A DNA stretch of 64,000 bases from the NCBI GenBank assembly GCA_946807835.1, contig OX327699.1:2969001-3033000 (forward strand), given 5' to 3'. A model generated the notes under the pieces. The model saw only the letters and a list, made by a program, of their open reading frames with translations. It was not told the origin of the DNA and searched no databases. Source of the stretch: Ailanthus altissimus (Eukaryota > Streptophyta > Magnoliopsida > Sapindales > Simaroubaceae). This document shows positions 34,917 to 47,301 of the stretch, piece by piece. Made by a program: the position numbers and the translations under genes. Every line of letters starts with the position of its first letter. Position 1 is the first letter of the stretch.

Positions 34917-37900
34917 TATAATATCTAATCTCTATTAGTAATCTTGGCGCCTAAATTTTGGTATAGAGCAATAAAGACCCCGTAGGATTTCTTAATTTTA
35001 ACCCTGTTAGAAATATTTTCTTTATGGTGCGCGTGATAAGGGCAAAATTGTCATATATTTTCTCATGATTTTATTTTGATATTTTATTATTTTATGAGAA
35101 TAGATGGCTATTTATGTGCTTTATTGTTAATTATAGGGACTTGAATGAAATTTAAAGAAAGAATGCAAAATGAGCAAAAATAGGGACTAAAATACAAAGT
35201 TTTCAAAATATAAGTCCAGCGCCCCCGCGCCACAAGTATTGTCGCCCCAGCACTGGAATAGTGATCGAAATAGGAAAAAGACCTGTTTAAGTCGCGTCTG
35301 GCGCTCCAGCGCCGAAGAGTCACCGCGCCAGCGACGCTCCAGCGCTATCAACATACCGCTCCAGCGATGAAGCCGTTTTCATACAGCACCCCAGCGCCAA
35401 GATCCCACCGCTCTAGTGGTGATAGCTTTTTCACGTGTCGCCCCAGCGATAACTTTATAGCGCACCAGCGGTAATGCGAGTCCTAGTCCGACGAGAATTG
35501 AGATTTTCAAGCTCATATCAATCCCTATAAAAAGCCACTCGTTCCCAACCTTCAAGAATCAATCCAAGACGACCCAAGAGCACCAAGAATACAGAGCACG
35601 AGTCTTGGAGAGCAATAGGAGCTTAATTGAAGAGATACAAGACGTTCTTCAGCATCAAGAGAATCTAGAGCAACATCAATCAATAGCAATTCGACGTCTA
35701 CATCGGTTTGCAATTAATTGTATCATGTTTTATTTTTATTTTTATTTTTACTACTGTTATCTTGTAACCATGAGCTAATTTATTTTCTAGGGTTAATACT
35801 TGAACTCAATATGTGTGCTTAATTGTCATATCTTGCGAATATTTAATAAACATAGTCCTTTATTACTTAAATTACTTGTGTTTAATGCTTCAATATATCT
35901 GACCAATATATGGTGAATGAGTTGGTAATATGTTGATAAACTCGGAAGAGGAATCATAATATTTAGACCTAGGTAATTTGATGCATGATTGTAGAGTAAC
36001 ATTCAATGTTACATATGCAAGTTTCAATTTATGATAGGAATATACCTAGTTGACATGTATGATCAATAAGACCTAATCTTAATGAATCTTAATTTATTAC
36101 AATTACCATAGGAATATAGGTATTTGGTAAATTAAGGTATACTTGCATGACCGTGGAAGAGGCTTGTGAATACATTAGTGTCTTGATCAATAATAGAGAC
36201 TAAGTGAGTTAAATATTAGAAGATTAATCATTAGAAAGTATATTGAGGGATAATATTAATCCTAGGTTCTCTCTACGTTGCTATCTCCCTATTCTCTTTG
36301 CATTGTGTTTTTATTTTTATATTTTTTTACATTTATTCTTAGATTTTTATTTATCTGAATAATTATTGGGAAGATATAATTTTGGTAATTGGTTTAAAAG
36401 AAAAAATTATCCCTATGGGTTCGACATCCGACTTATTTAGTCTCTTTATTACTTGCATACGATAGTGTATACTTGCACTGAATGTTATGATATAGAAATA
36501 TCGCATCAGCGCGTGAGAGATATTAGACCTAATTTGGTAATTTCACACTTGATCGGAGCGTCAGACGACCTTAGAATATTTTTGGAATTTGTTTTTATTG
36601 GCTTGGAAAAGGAAATTCTAATTTACTATATGAATTTCCATTTAAGGGTTATGTATGGAACAAGCCTTAGTTGAGAAATACAATCCATATATTAAAGAAT
36701 GGACCAATTAGAAGCAATCTCATGAATTGCTAAGTTGAGAATTCTAGTTAGTTCCTTTGACTATTCTAACTAGATAGTTACAAAGGAACCAATTAAATCC
36801 TTCCATTTGAAATAATGGCAAATTCGGGATTTTGATTAAGTTGAAGGGTAAAATGGTTAACTGAGGGAGCACTATATATATGTTGGAAGTGTGTAGAGTT
36901 TTCAAGAGATCAAAAGCAAATATTTAATGCAAAAGAGAGTAAAATTCGTGCAAAAGGTGCTGTTACAGTGAAATTTTAGTTTCTTTTTCATGATTTTTCA
37001 TGCTTAATCAAGCTAAAATAAGGTTACATACCAATCCCTAAGCTCAATTAAAGCCTCCATTAGTGAAAATTCAAGAAAAAGAGGTAACAAAAGCATTATT
37101 TTATGAAATTTATAAGTGAGCTTTTAAGATTACTTCAATTGATGTTCTTGTGTGTATTCTTGGTTTACATTGAGTTGAATTCTAGTGTGGAGTTTGAAGG
37201 AGTCATCAATTTAAAGAAATTGGCAATGTAAGAATTAGGGTTTTGGGTGATTTGAATGTAAAGACTTTAATTGGTTGTAATTAGGGCATTAGAATGAAAT
37301 TGGCTTGATTTTGATGTAATTGGAACAAGAAATTGAGAAAAGAAATGTGTTGGAACATAGGGTGAAATTCTGCCACTTTAGGGAAGTTAGGGATTGAGTG
37401 GTGCTTTGATTGAGTTGTTATGTGTAAATGATGCATTATGTATGTTGAATGTATATGGTTGATGGAAAAATAAAAAAATGAAGAAAATGGGACATAATTG
37501 TCCATTTTGAAAAGGTGAAGGGCAATTATGTCCAACCAAATTTTAAGGCGTTTAGTAATTTTCAGGGCGCCGGGTGGTGAGTTAGATTAGATTAAATGAC
37601 TCCGTAAATAAAAAGCGGGAAGTAGTATGCGTCCGGGCTTTGAATGTCGATTAGGGCGTTTAGTAGTTAAATGAGATTCTAGCATTCGATTTAGTTCTAA
37701 ATGTCATTTATGGCGTGTAGGTGAAGAAAACCGAGAGCGGTAATGGGAACAAAAATCTGTTATTTCCTTTATCTTTCTTTTATTATGTTTTCGCATAATA
37801 AAAATGTATGTTTTATGAACTTTTAATGCATAAACATGATTATGATCTTGATATGTATCCATAGAGATGCTTTTACATGATCGATTTGTGAAACAGTTTT

Positions 37901-39126
37901 AAAATTTCTGCATTCGTTTTAAGGCCATTGGTACCATTAGATTATAGTGGTGATGATTGTATTAGACCTGGCCGGTATATCCCGTGCACATGGGCAGGTC
38001 TTGGGGGTGTGTCACTAAGTCTGGGAAGTCGGGATATCGAGTCATGTGAGTCGCTCTATGTGTACGGGATATTGTCTCGCTATATGCATGCGATGTAGGA
38101 TTCTGCTGCGTAGCCAGTGAGATGTCTTGAGATGTCACTGTGGGTGCTGCTAGTTGAGGTGCCCCGTGACCTACTCACGTATGCGGTGCTAGTTGAGTCG
38201 CTGCGTGGGTATAGAGCTTTAGGGTTACCATTGGTACAGTTTAGAAAGAAAATGGCCGAGCGAGGATTTTACTAGTTTTCGATTTACCGATAGCATTTAT
38301 GCATTTATATGCACACAGTAGTTATTATGTTATATAGATTCTGAATATAGTTTTTCAAAGATGTAGATAAAACCCGCTCGGCAAGATTTCATTAGCATAT
38401 GATATTAGAAACTATTTTACAATTTTACATCCATTTTAGAAGCATAATTTCTGCATGTACTTTAGAAATTGCTATATTTGTATAATATTCTTGTAATTGA
38501 ATTCTCATTTACACTCACTGAGCTCCTTTAGCTCACTTGTTTTATGTTTTATGTTTTAAATCCCTTTCCCAGTGCAAGTCTCGGAACGCAAGCTGCTGAT
38601 TCTCCTATCGCCGAGTAGTGGGCCGAATCCAAAGATAATTTTTGTACATGTAAATGTGCTAATAGCACTCTTTACTTTATGCATAATAGTTGTAGGCATG
38701 TATATTTGTAAGTATGTGTTGAATCAAGAAGAAGAGATTTCCAGTTTATGATGATCGTTTTTACTTTTTATGATTATGCTTATTTTGTGATTTACACGAA
38801 ATAATTGAGTTGTGTTGGATTTGATTTGAAAAGGACCGGAGGTCCGAATTGGTAGAATTGAGATGTGTTGGAATTAGAAGTGAAATTTTCTTGCAGGTTT
38901 ATATGGATTTTTTGAAAAATAGGGGAAACTCTGTCCGTTTGTTTTTAAAACTAAGATGTCGTTTTCATGTATATTACTAGATCTTCTTAGTAGTAACAAG
39001 AATTAAAAAGGGGCTCGCCTCGTGGAATTTCTTAACTTACCCAGTTAGGTTCGGAGGAACTTCCGTTAGGGGGCTCGGCAGGGCTGCTGAGATCTATAGT
39101 AGAGGGTCTCGGGTCGGGTCCTGTCA
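34917..39126 (+). repeat. Family-B LTR unit B2, full length (about 2730 bp without the nested insertion)
   Basis: It begins TATAATATCTAATC, where the terminal TG has become TA by one transition, and ends GGTCGGGTCCTGTCA. It contains the TATA tract at 36871, the GACCTACTCACGT element once, and AAAGGACCGGAGGTCC near its 3' end. It is interrupted at 35034-36508 by a solo LTR. It is the reference for judging what the other copies lack. Confidence 0.85.
35034..36508 (+). mobile_element. Solo LTR, family D (copy D1), 1475 bp
   Basis: It begins TGATAAGGGCAAAATTG and ends AAATATCGCATCA. The flanks are GCGCG at 35029-35033 and GCGCG at 36509-36513, a perfect 5-bp TSD. Removing it restores the family-B reading GGTGCGCGTGAGAGATATTAG seen at 8110 and 33717. 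At about 35214-35475 is a GC-rich tract in which short words such as GCTCCAGCGC recur. A perfect TSD suggests the youngest insertion in this stack. Relation to Athila-type LTRs is inferred from length, ends and layout. Confidence 0.92.
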
Positions 39127-41314
39127 TGTTAGAAGTGTGCAGTGTTTTCAAGAGATCAAAAGCAAACATTTAGAACAAAAGAGAGTAAAATTCGTGCAAG
39201 TGTTGAAGGTGCTGCTACAGTAAAATTTCAGTTTCTTTTTCATGATGTTTTATGCTTAATCAAGCTAAAATAAGGTTATATACCAATCCCTAAGCTCAAT
39301 TAAAGCCTCTATTAGTGAAAATTCAAGAAAAAGAGGTAACAAAAGCATTGTTTTATAAAATTTATAAGTGAGCTTTTATGATTACTTCAATTGATTTGAA
39401 TGTAAAGACTTCAATTGGTTGTAATTAGGGCATTAGAATGAAATTGGCTTGATTTTGATGTAATTGGAATAAGAAATTGAGAAAAGAAATGTGTTGGAAC
39501 ATAGGGTGAAATTCTGTCACTTTAGGGAAGTTAGGGATTGAGTGGTGTTTTGATTGAGTTGTTGTGTGTAAATGATGCCTTATGTATGTTGAATGTATAT
39601 GGTTGATGGAAAAATCAAAAAATGAAGAAAATGGGACATAATTGTCCATTTTGGAAAGGTGAAGGGCAATTATGTCCAACCAAGTTATAAGGCGTTTAAT
39701 AATTTTTAAGGTGTTGGGTGGTGAGTTAGATTAGATTAAATGACTCCGTAAATGAAAATCGGGAAGTAGTGTGCATCCGGGTTTTGAATGTCGATTAGGG
39801 CGTTTAGTAGTTAAATGAGATTTTAGCATTCGATTTGGTTCTAAATGTCATTTATGGCGTGTAGGTGAAGAAAACCGAGAGCGGTAACGGGAGCAGAAAT
39901 TCGGAGCGAAATTGAGCGCAAAACGGTTGTGAGTGAAAATCTGTCTTTTCTGTTATCTTTCGTTTATTATGTTTTCGCATAATAAAAATGTATATTTTAT
40001 GAGCTTTCAATGCATAAACATGATTTATTCTTGATATATATATTCATAGATATGCATTTACATGTTTGGTTTAAGAAACAGTTTTAAAATTTCTGCATTT
40101 ATTTTATAGGCCATTGGTACCCTTAGATTATTGTAGTGGTGATTGTATTAGACCCGGCCGGTATATCCCGTGCACATGGGTAGGTCTTGGGGGTGTGTCA
40201 CTAACTCCGGGAAGTCAGGATATCGAGTCATATGAGTCGCTCTATGTGTATGGGTATTGTCTCGCTATATGTATGTGATGTAGGATTCCGCTGCATAGCC
40301 AGTGAGATGTCTTGAGATGTCACTGTAGGTGCTGCTAGTTAAGGTGCCCCGTGACCTACTCACGTGTGCGATGCTAGTTGAGTCACTACGTGAGTATAGA
40401 GTTTAGGTTTACCATTGGTACAGTTTAAAAAGAAAATGGCCGAGCGAAGACTTTACTAGTTTTTGATTTATCGATAGTATTTATGCGTTTATATGTACAC
40501 GACAGTTATTATGTTATACAGATTTTGGATATTGCTTTCCAAAGATATAGATAAAACTCGTTCGGCAAGATTTCATTGGCATATGATATCAGAAACCGTT
40601 TTATAGCTTTACATCAGTTTTAGAAGCATGATTTATGCATTTACTTTAGAATTTGTTATCTATACATAATGTTATTTTATTTGAAATCTTAATTGCACTC
40701 ATTGAGCTCTTTTAGGTCACTCGTTTTGTGTTTTATGTTTTCTAAACCCTTCTCAAGTGCAAGTCTCGGTACGCAAGCTGCTGATTCTCCTATTGCCGAG
40801 TAGTGGGCCAAATCTGAAGATTATTTTTATATATGTAAATGTGCTAAATAGCATCATTTACTGTATGCATAGTAGTTGTAGGCATGTATATTTGTATGTA
40901 TGTTTTGAACCAACAAGAAGATATTTCGATATTACGATAATCGTTTTTGATTTTTATGAGTATGCTCATTTTGTGATTCAAATGAAACTATTGTGTTGTG
41001 TTTGATTTGATTTGGAAAGGACCGGAGGTCCGAATTGATAGTATTGAGAAGTGTTTGAAATAGAAGTGAAATTTTTTAACAGGTTTTATATCGATTTTTT
41101 TAAAAATAGGGGAAACTCTGCCCTTTTTTTTTTAAAATTCAGATGTCATTTTTATGTATATTACAAGATTTTCTCAATAGTTGTAAGAACTAAAAATAGG
41201 TTCGTCTCGCGAAAAGTTCTTAATTTACCTAGTTATATTATAAGGAACTTTCGTCGAGGATCCCGGCAGGGCCGCTGGGACCTACAGTAGAGGGTTTCGG
41301 GGCAGGTCCTGTCA
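39127..41314 (+). repeat. Family-B LTR unit B3, 5'-truncated
   Basis: It starts at TGTTAGAAGTGTGCAG, the base directly after the TATA tract in B1 and B2, and runs to GGTCCTGTCA. Relative to B2 it has an internal deletion of about 110 bases near 39395, between two copies of TGAT. It therefore lacks the LTR promoter region. Confidence 0.82.
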
Positions 41315-41619
41315 GCTTAGCACCGTAGCGCTCAAACCTATAATAAGTCATCTGCTAGAAACCACTTATGCACCACAGCACCCAACTTTCTGCCTTAGGC
41401 ACCGCGGCGCCCAGGCCTAGGTTGGCTGGCTCTAGTATTTTGAGTGTAGCTTTTTTATTTCATTTTTGTTTCACCTCCCGTTTGTCCCAAATCGTCACAT
41501 TTTTCATTATACACTTATTTATGATAAAAAAAACACAATTAAATAGTTAAATATTTATAATTTATAGAAAAATTAAAGTTTAAAATGCTAAATATACTAG
41601 TGCATTTATAACCCTATCA
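41315..41619 (-). repeat. 3' LTR of the Athila-like element, proximal part (copy C2)
   Basis: Plus-strand sequence GCTTAGCACCGTAGCGCT continues the LTR interrupted at 33607. It carries the rest of the GC-rich tract, the TTTCACCTCCCGTTTGTC phrase shared with C1 and C4, and ends AACCCTATCA at 41619. On the minus strand this is the start of the 3' LTR, TGATAGGGTT. Confidence 0.9.
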
Positions 41620-41645
41620 AATATCTCTAAACTTAAGATTTTGCT
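41620..41645 (-). promoter_or_regulatory. Degraded polypurine-tract region of the Athila-like element
   Basis: The minus strand reads ATCTTAAGTTTAGAGATATT directly before the LTR start TGATAGGG. Related plant elements carry AAGTTTGGGGGTATT at this place (recall), so the G-run appears changed to AGAGA. Position and orientation match second-strand priming for the LTR at 41619. Confidence 0.6.
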
Positions 41646-43499
41646 CAACCTCAAGCCAAATAAGAATAAATAATCACAATTTATTCTCTAAATAAAAACA
41701 AACTAAACAAGCCTTAGTTGATTAGATAATCACTCTCATTGTTTCAAAGGTTGTTAAATGACACAAATTTTTTTAGAACACAATAGACAACTTTTAATAA
41801 ATCATTATACCATTCATCAAGTCCTTCATTCAATTATATAAATGATCACTTGTGCGTGTGTGTAATAAGCAAGTAATTAGTCAAATGAAACTTAGATTTA
41901 TACAATAACTTAAAATAATACCAAAAAATGATGTCTCGGTATAATTTCAATAATAATACAACCATAAGCTTACTTTTTATAATACTCTCCACTAATGTAG
42001 AAAGACATGTGTTTAGAGATCTATTTAGGACTTTACTTAGCTTATAACGTAATATTATGCTCAAAGTGAGATATAATGATATATATAAAACATAAATCAC
42101 ACTATGAAATACATAACTTTACCTAGAAACCTCTTGATTCTTTTTCCTTGATTATTTATCTCATCCCCTAAACTTATGATATTTCAATCTTTCTTTTAAT
42201 CACTATTTTGCAAAGAATTTCTTATTTTTCTTAGCCTAGGGGAATTTATGCATTTAAACACTTATATTTCTTTTTCTCTCTTTTTTTTCTTCGAGTGGAT
42301 ACCCCCAAACTTAGATTGAGAAGTACATTCAAGACTTATTGCTTTCTACTTTAGTACCATTTTCTTGCACTACCACAATCTTTATTTTTCCTTTTAAGAA
42401 TAATTTTAAATAAATTCAAGGTTTATAGTGTTATGGGTTAATTTAGGATGAATAAACTTAAACTCATAAGGCTTGTAATGTATTTAAATAGAAAAAATGG
42501 GTATTTAGGCTTAAAAGGAGTAATTATGGATAAATATATATTTGAGGTAGGCTAGAAAAGCTCAATCGGTTCAAAGATAGCCTAATGTCGTCTCCTTATT
42601 CACGTGTTTCTTAGGATTTTGCCTCAAGCAATAATCAAGCAAGTTCTAGAGTGTTGATCCTCTGGAATGCGGTGTACTACTTAAGCATAAAGTATCTCTA
42701 AGCAAACAATTCAACTAATATATGCTTAATTCAATGTGCTCAATAATAAGTTATCAAAAATTAAGTTGAAATCAGTCATTGACTCATAATATAAGGGTTA
42801 TCTCCAGCATCTATTGTTTTCTAAAAACTTATGAAAATAAATTCAGCAAATATTTTTTCTTATCATGAACTAATGATCATCTTCTCAACCAAAACTTATA
42901 ACTAAAAACAATTTTGACTCATAAGACAACCAATCAAATCATACAGCAAAATAAACACAAGCTACATATTTTTCACCCCCAAACGTAAATTAAAAATTGT
43001 CCTCAATGTGGAAAAATAAATTTAGAAGTAAGAAAAACTCCCTTAGTAAATAAAGTTGAAGCATTACAATATTGTGTCTTGATAATATGACTTGGTTTTC
43101 TTTTCTCTTAACGCATGCACATGTTCATGCTGATTCTTTAAATGCTTGACTTGCTTTATTCGTAACAAGAAAAAGAAACTAAAATAACTAAAACTAAAAC
43201 TAAAGCAAATCTAAAATAAAAATTACTTGGGTTGCTTTCCAAGAAGCGCTTAATTTAACATCATCAACTTGATGAGATTTCTTCTATTCTTATGGTGGAT
43301 CAAAAGTGACAGTGAAAATATATTTGTCTATGATCTTGCTGTTCTTTCTCTCTTTTGACTTCCATATCTTTGTAATTAGACATTGGGCAACAACTTTCAC
43401 TTCATTCTCCTTGTGCTTCTTTGGAAAAATTTGAATCTTAACCGGAGAAGTGATTCTCTTGTACCATTCTCTTTGATCCTCTCTTCAAGGCACTGCTCT
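41646..43499 (-). other. Athila-like non-coding 3' internal region
   Basis: No pol or env-like frame remains. Two phrases typical of this plant element class are readable on the minus strand: TAAGCGCTTCTTGGAAAGCA (about 43257-43238) and TTTACGTTTGGGGGTG (about 42990-42975) preceded by ATTGAGGACAA. Their spacing suggests that the pol region has been deleted between the protease and these landmarks. Confidence 0.6.
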
Positions 43500-44160
43500 C
43501 TCTTCTTATTTCTTTTCTTTCTATGCTTCAACGCATTCTTTCTAATGTAAAGATTTAACATCTCTATGTCCTTGAGTTACTTGGCATTTTAATGCACTAT
43601 ATCAATGTTGCAATAGTCTTCACTTTCAGATGGTAATTTAATCTCCTTGAAGACTTTGAATGTTGCTATGTCATCTCTCATTTTTTAACATCAATAACCG
43701 TACGTCCCATGGCTAAGAAAGGTTTTTCAAGGATGATAGAGATCTCTTTGTCTTCTTCTATGTCTAGGACGATAAAATCTGTAAGAAATATAAACTTATC
43801 CAACTTTATTAGCACCTCATTTATGATTCCTTTTAGGTAAGTGAGAGATCGATCAGTAAGCACGAGTATAACATTAATGGGCTTTGCGTCTCTCAAACCT
43901 AGCTTGTTGTAGATGGACAAAGGCATGAGATTAATGCTCGCTCCTAAATCTCATAGAGCTTTACCAAGGTTATAATTGCTAATGTAGCACGATATAGTGA
44001 AGCTTCTAGAATCTTTTAGCTTAAAAGGTAGCTTCTTTTATAAGATGGCACTGCACTTCTCTGTCAATGCTACAGTCTTATAGTCCTTTAATCTCTTCTT
44101 CTTCGAAGGGATGCTTTTTATAAACTTGACGTAACTAGGCATTTGTTCAAGTGCAGTTGT
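43500..44160 (-). pseudogene. Athila protease (gag-asp protease) remnant
   Basis: Minus strand, from about 44155 down: PSYVKFIKSIPSKKKRLKDY, VALTEKCSAIL, a stop, KKLPFKLKDSRSFTISC, then GKAL, a stop, DLGASINLMPLS with the catalytic DLGAS box. The open frame from 43926 continues SIYNKLGL... FIVLDIEEDKE... PFLAMGRTVIDV. The catalytic Asp-Leu-Gly is as in plant Athila proteases. The stops at the Gln of AILQ and the Cys before DLGAS break the chain. Confidence 0.88.
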
Positions 44161-44441
44161 AAAATGAAGGTTAATATATAATTTTTTAAAAATATTTCAA
44201 GAAATTTACAAAATTACTTATCTAACTTCTTTTTTTGAAGTCTCTGAGAGAATAGTGGAGGTAGAAAGCATGATTGCATGGACTAATTCTATATATTTAT
44301 ATTGGTATTTCTTACTGAGTTATTATTTTTCTATACATCAAGATTATTCTGCATTTATATACTAGTTTTTGCATTTCTTTTTGCACTTTTCTACTACCCA
44401 TATTTTAGTTTTGCACTTGGTGGGTTGCTTTGCTACATATT

Positions 44442-44568
44442 TTCACTTTCTACACTTTGTTAGAGCCTCTGTAGCCTTAAGCGAAAAGGTATAGAAGGTA
44501 TATATAACTGCACTTCTTTTTGTTGTACCACATTTTCCTTCACTTTCTACACTTTGTTAGAGCCTTTG
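44442..44568 (+). repeat. 28-bp direct repeat, two copies about 97 bp apart
   Basis: TCACTTTCTACACTTTGTTA followed by GAGCCT occurs at about 44442 and again at about 44540, between the Athila protease and gag remnants. It is a short local duplication without obvious role. Confidence 0.6.
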
Positions 44569-44769
44569 AATGATTCAGTATAATAACGTCATTTGATTTC
44601 ATATAATGCATGAACATGTATTCTAATGATGGCTTCTTCTTTTGCAGTGGCTAAAAATCCTGAAAGATTTCATAGTTTAGATGACTCCCCTTGGTTGTAA
44701 TGTCAAGAAAATTTAGGATGATCTCTCCACCCCAGATTGTAAAAATTTAATTGTGGGTTAGGTTACTGT

Positions 44770-45800
44770 CAATTAAAATTGCTCACAAATTAGTTGTCTC
44801 CAAATACCAACATTCATGTGGTTATCACCACAAAATTCACATGTCACTTGCTGGGTTTTGATGATATTTAATGCATCAATCTTCTTAGATAACATATTGA
44901 ATTGTGTTGCTAATGCATTGAATGTTTCAATCTCAAACATTAACGATTCTCCTGGGTGTAACTTTTTCAACTAGTCATTGATAACTGTTTGACGACATCT
45001 CTTCTAGTGGATCATATGCATCATCTGTAGACTTATTCATCAAAGCCTCTCTTGCAACGACATCTACAATAGTCCTCAAATATTCTACTAATCCATTGTA
45101 GAAAAAATAGCCATTTAGATACTCTATAATGAGAACACTTCCTTAACATGTCTTTGAAGCGCTCACATGCCTTATATAATGACTCTGTCCTATTCTGTAA
45201 CTTCCTTTCTTTTGTCCGTCCATGAGGCAGTAAAAAGAGAGAAATGGGCGACTATCTAGCTGAAGTCATTTCGATTGTATGCCACGAGGTCCCTATGGAC
45301 AAGGGGACAAGTGAATCATCGCTTTTGGGCACAGGCAACCCTCTACCATCCATCCTATTGCATTCCATCATCTCGTATTACACTGTACCATACCAGATAC
45401 ATCTATTGAGTGAGAGAAAGGTAGTGTCATCAATTTGACTAAATGAGGTATTGTCATTCCTAATCTTTGTTGTCTTTACTAGTGGAAAGAACTTGGCTAA
45501 AAACTTCAATGCTAGATCATCCTACGTTGATATGGATCTTAACAGCTATGACATCATTCAACTCTTAACTTTATCCCTCAAGGAGAAAGGGAATAATCTA
45601 AGTATGATGACATCGTCTAAGACTTCGTTGTACTTGAATGTATTACAAATCACTAAGAAATTTACAATATACATGTTAGGATCATCATTGGGAGCCCTGC
45701 TAAACTATATAGATTCCTTTAGCATTTGAATCATATTTGACTTAATCTTAAAGTTGTTTACGTTGATGATTAGTTACCGAATACTAGATTGAACACCATC
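44770..45800 (-). pseudogene. Athila gag remnant with frameshifts
   Basis: From about 45710 down on the minus strand: DDPNMYIVNFLVICNTFKYN, then DDVIILRLFPFSLRDKVKS, then LAKFFPLVKTTKIRN. Further on: TESLYKACERFKDMLRKCSH. The end (44970-44773) has FEIETFNALATQFNMLSKKI and CEFCGDNH. These match the Retrotrans_gag core and C-terminal region of plant Athila gag in order. Several frameshifts and stops separate the pieces. Confidence 0.85.
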
Positions 45801-46296
45801 TACAGTAGGGACTACATACTTTTTTTTGCACTCTCCATGGTATCATAAGCTCAAACACAGGGTTGATTATGTGATAAGTATTTTTTTCCATGTTAAAAGA
45901 ACACCAGCACTGTTCGCATCGAAGTTTATATGTTTTTTCGATCTTAGGATCAAAAGAAGTTAAATCAGCACTTTTTGCCCTTTGCTTGAACTGTCAAAGC
46001 AAAACAAAAATAAAATAAGAGTAAAAAGAATAAAAATAAATTGAATTAGAAGCAAGTAGCTTATGTTGAAGATGGTGCTTACATGCCATTTTGATATACA
46101 GTAAACATTTCATTAATAATCATTAATACATAATTATATGGTAAAAAACTTATAACTTTTCCAGATATTATAGATTTAAAGGAGTTTATATCTCATCTAA
46201 AATAGTTTATGTCAGTGCTAAAGTTAGCAATTTTAGAGAGTTAGAACCTTGTCTGAAATAGGGATAAAGACCTGAGAATAATGTAGTTATAAATAG

Positions 46297-47301
46297 TGTA
46301 AAAAAAATATCATTGCGTAATATATTCTCGAAAACATAATTCTTGATCCATGGTTACCGACACAGGTTAATCGATATTGTTTTCGAATTAGTATATATCT
46401 ATATTTGAATTGTTCAGATGGTTAGTTTGAGCAAACTATGGACTTAGCGGAGGTCCATATAGGCATACAGGTATTCAGTAAGGATTGGATATTGAATAAA
46501 CTCATGAGGACCTCCAATAGATATACCATAAAAGTCGTCAATTGAGGGTCTTCTTGAGTTGAATAACATTCGTAATCCTTTGACCTGAGTGCCACGGTGG
46601 GCTTGTGAGTGATCCGCCATACTTTGGTTTCAAGCATGTCAGAAACCTTTCGTGATCTGGCTGCTGGGTATGATCCGATGCTCATAGGTTAGTTATATAT
46701 TCTAATTCTCCAAGATTGTATTTCAAGAAGTTTTGTAGCTACGAACATAAAACTTAGAAAAAAGTTTTCCCTAGAGTTAAACAATATTGCAAAGGAGTTT
46801 GCAGATATTGTTTACGAAAATACAAATCTAGAGATAAGTTTATGGTTGAGTATATAGAGATTTGACAGTGATGATCTATATCTCTACTCTTTCAAGGATA
46901 TAGGTGACGGAGAAATTATAAGGATATGGTTGACCTCAACTTGTATGGTTCAATGAGCAGTTTTGTAATATCCGTAACGTGTGTGTAGAGCATCGTTCAC
47001 AGACTTGTGGAAGTGTTATGTAAGATAAATGAGTGTGAACCTAGAGAGTCTCACAATATGAAATGTACTTATTAAGCACGAAAATAGTGAAATGGATTGT
47101 TTGGATCGATTTGGGAAGATTTCAAAAAGTCGAATAAGTTTTAGTACCTATTTAGAAAGTGGAAAACATAGTTTACAAATGTTGCAAACAGGTCCTTATT
47201 GCATTAAAAAGTGCAAATGCACACATGGCATTTATGCATGGCTATTTGTGTGACAAATGGCGGCATGCATATGACAAATGTCATCCATGCACAGTGTTTG
47301 C
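46297..47301 (+). repeat. Diverged copia-type LTR (family E copy 2), first part
   Basis: The plus strand from TGTAAAAAAAATATCATTGC aligns with the reverse complement of the LTR at 10957-12740. Shared phrases include GAGGACCTCCAATAGATAT, GGTGGGCTTGTGAGTGATCC and GAGTCTCACAATATGAA. Similarity fades after about 47240, and an Athila-type LTR begins at 47302. Candidate continuation lies at about 49966-50600. It sits in the leader of the Athila-like element. Confidence 0.7.

Larger units (their letters stand above)
33608..41314 (+). mobile_element. Composite of three family-B LTR units inserted in the Athila 3' LTR
   Basis: The composite begins TGTAATATTCAATCC and ends GGTCCTGTCA. It is flanked by GCTGA (33603-33607) and GCTTA (41315-41319), a 5-bp TSD with one change, and the host LTR continues on both sides. 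Inside are units B1 (33608-34916), B2 (34917-39126, complete apart from a nested solo LTR) and B3 (39127-41314). No gag or pol is present. B1 and B3 overlap in LTR content, so this is not simple LTR-into-LTR nesting; unequal exchange between LTRs is more likely (inference). Confidence 0.85.

Noticed and set aside
34497..39679. Three near-identical 84-85 aa minus-strand open frames (34497-34754, 37281-37535, 39425-39679) that look like a conserved protein family
   Set aside because: They are the same stretch of the family-B LTR repeated in B1, B2 and B3. Similarity reflects recent DNA duplication, the matching place in copy A1 is not open, and they resemble no retroelement protein.
41846..42100. 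Minus-strand 84-codon frame in the Athila internal region
   Set aside because: AT-rich chance frame in the non-coding 3' internal part; it does not match Athila pol or env-like sequence.
44973..45438. Plus-strand frame 45244-45438 as a candidate gene
   Set aside because: It is the antisense shadow of the Athila gag remnant, which is readable on the minus strand across the same bases.
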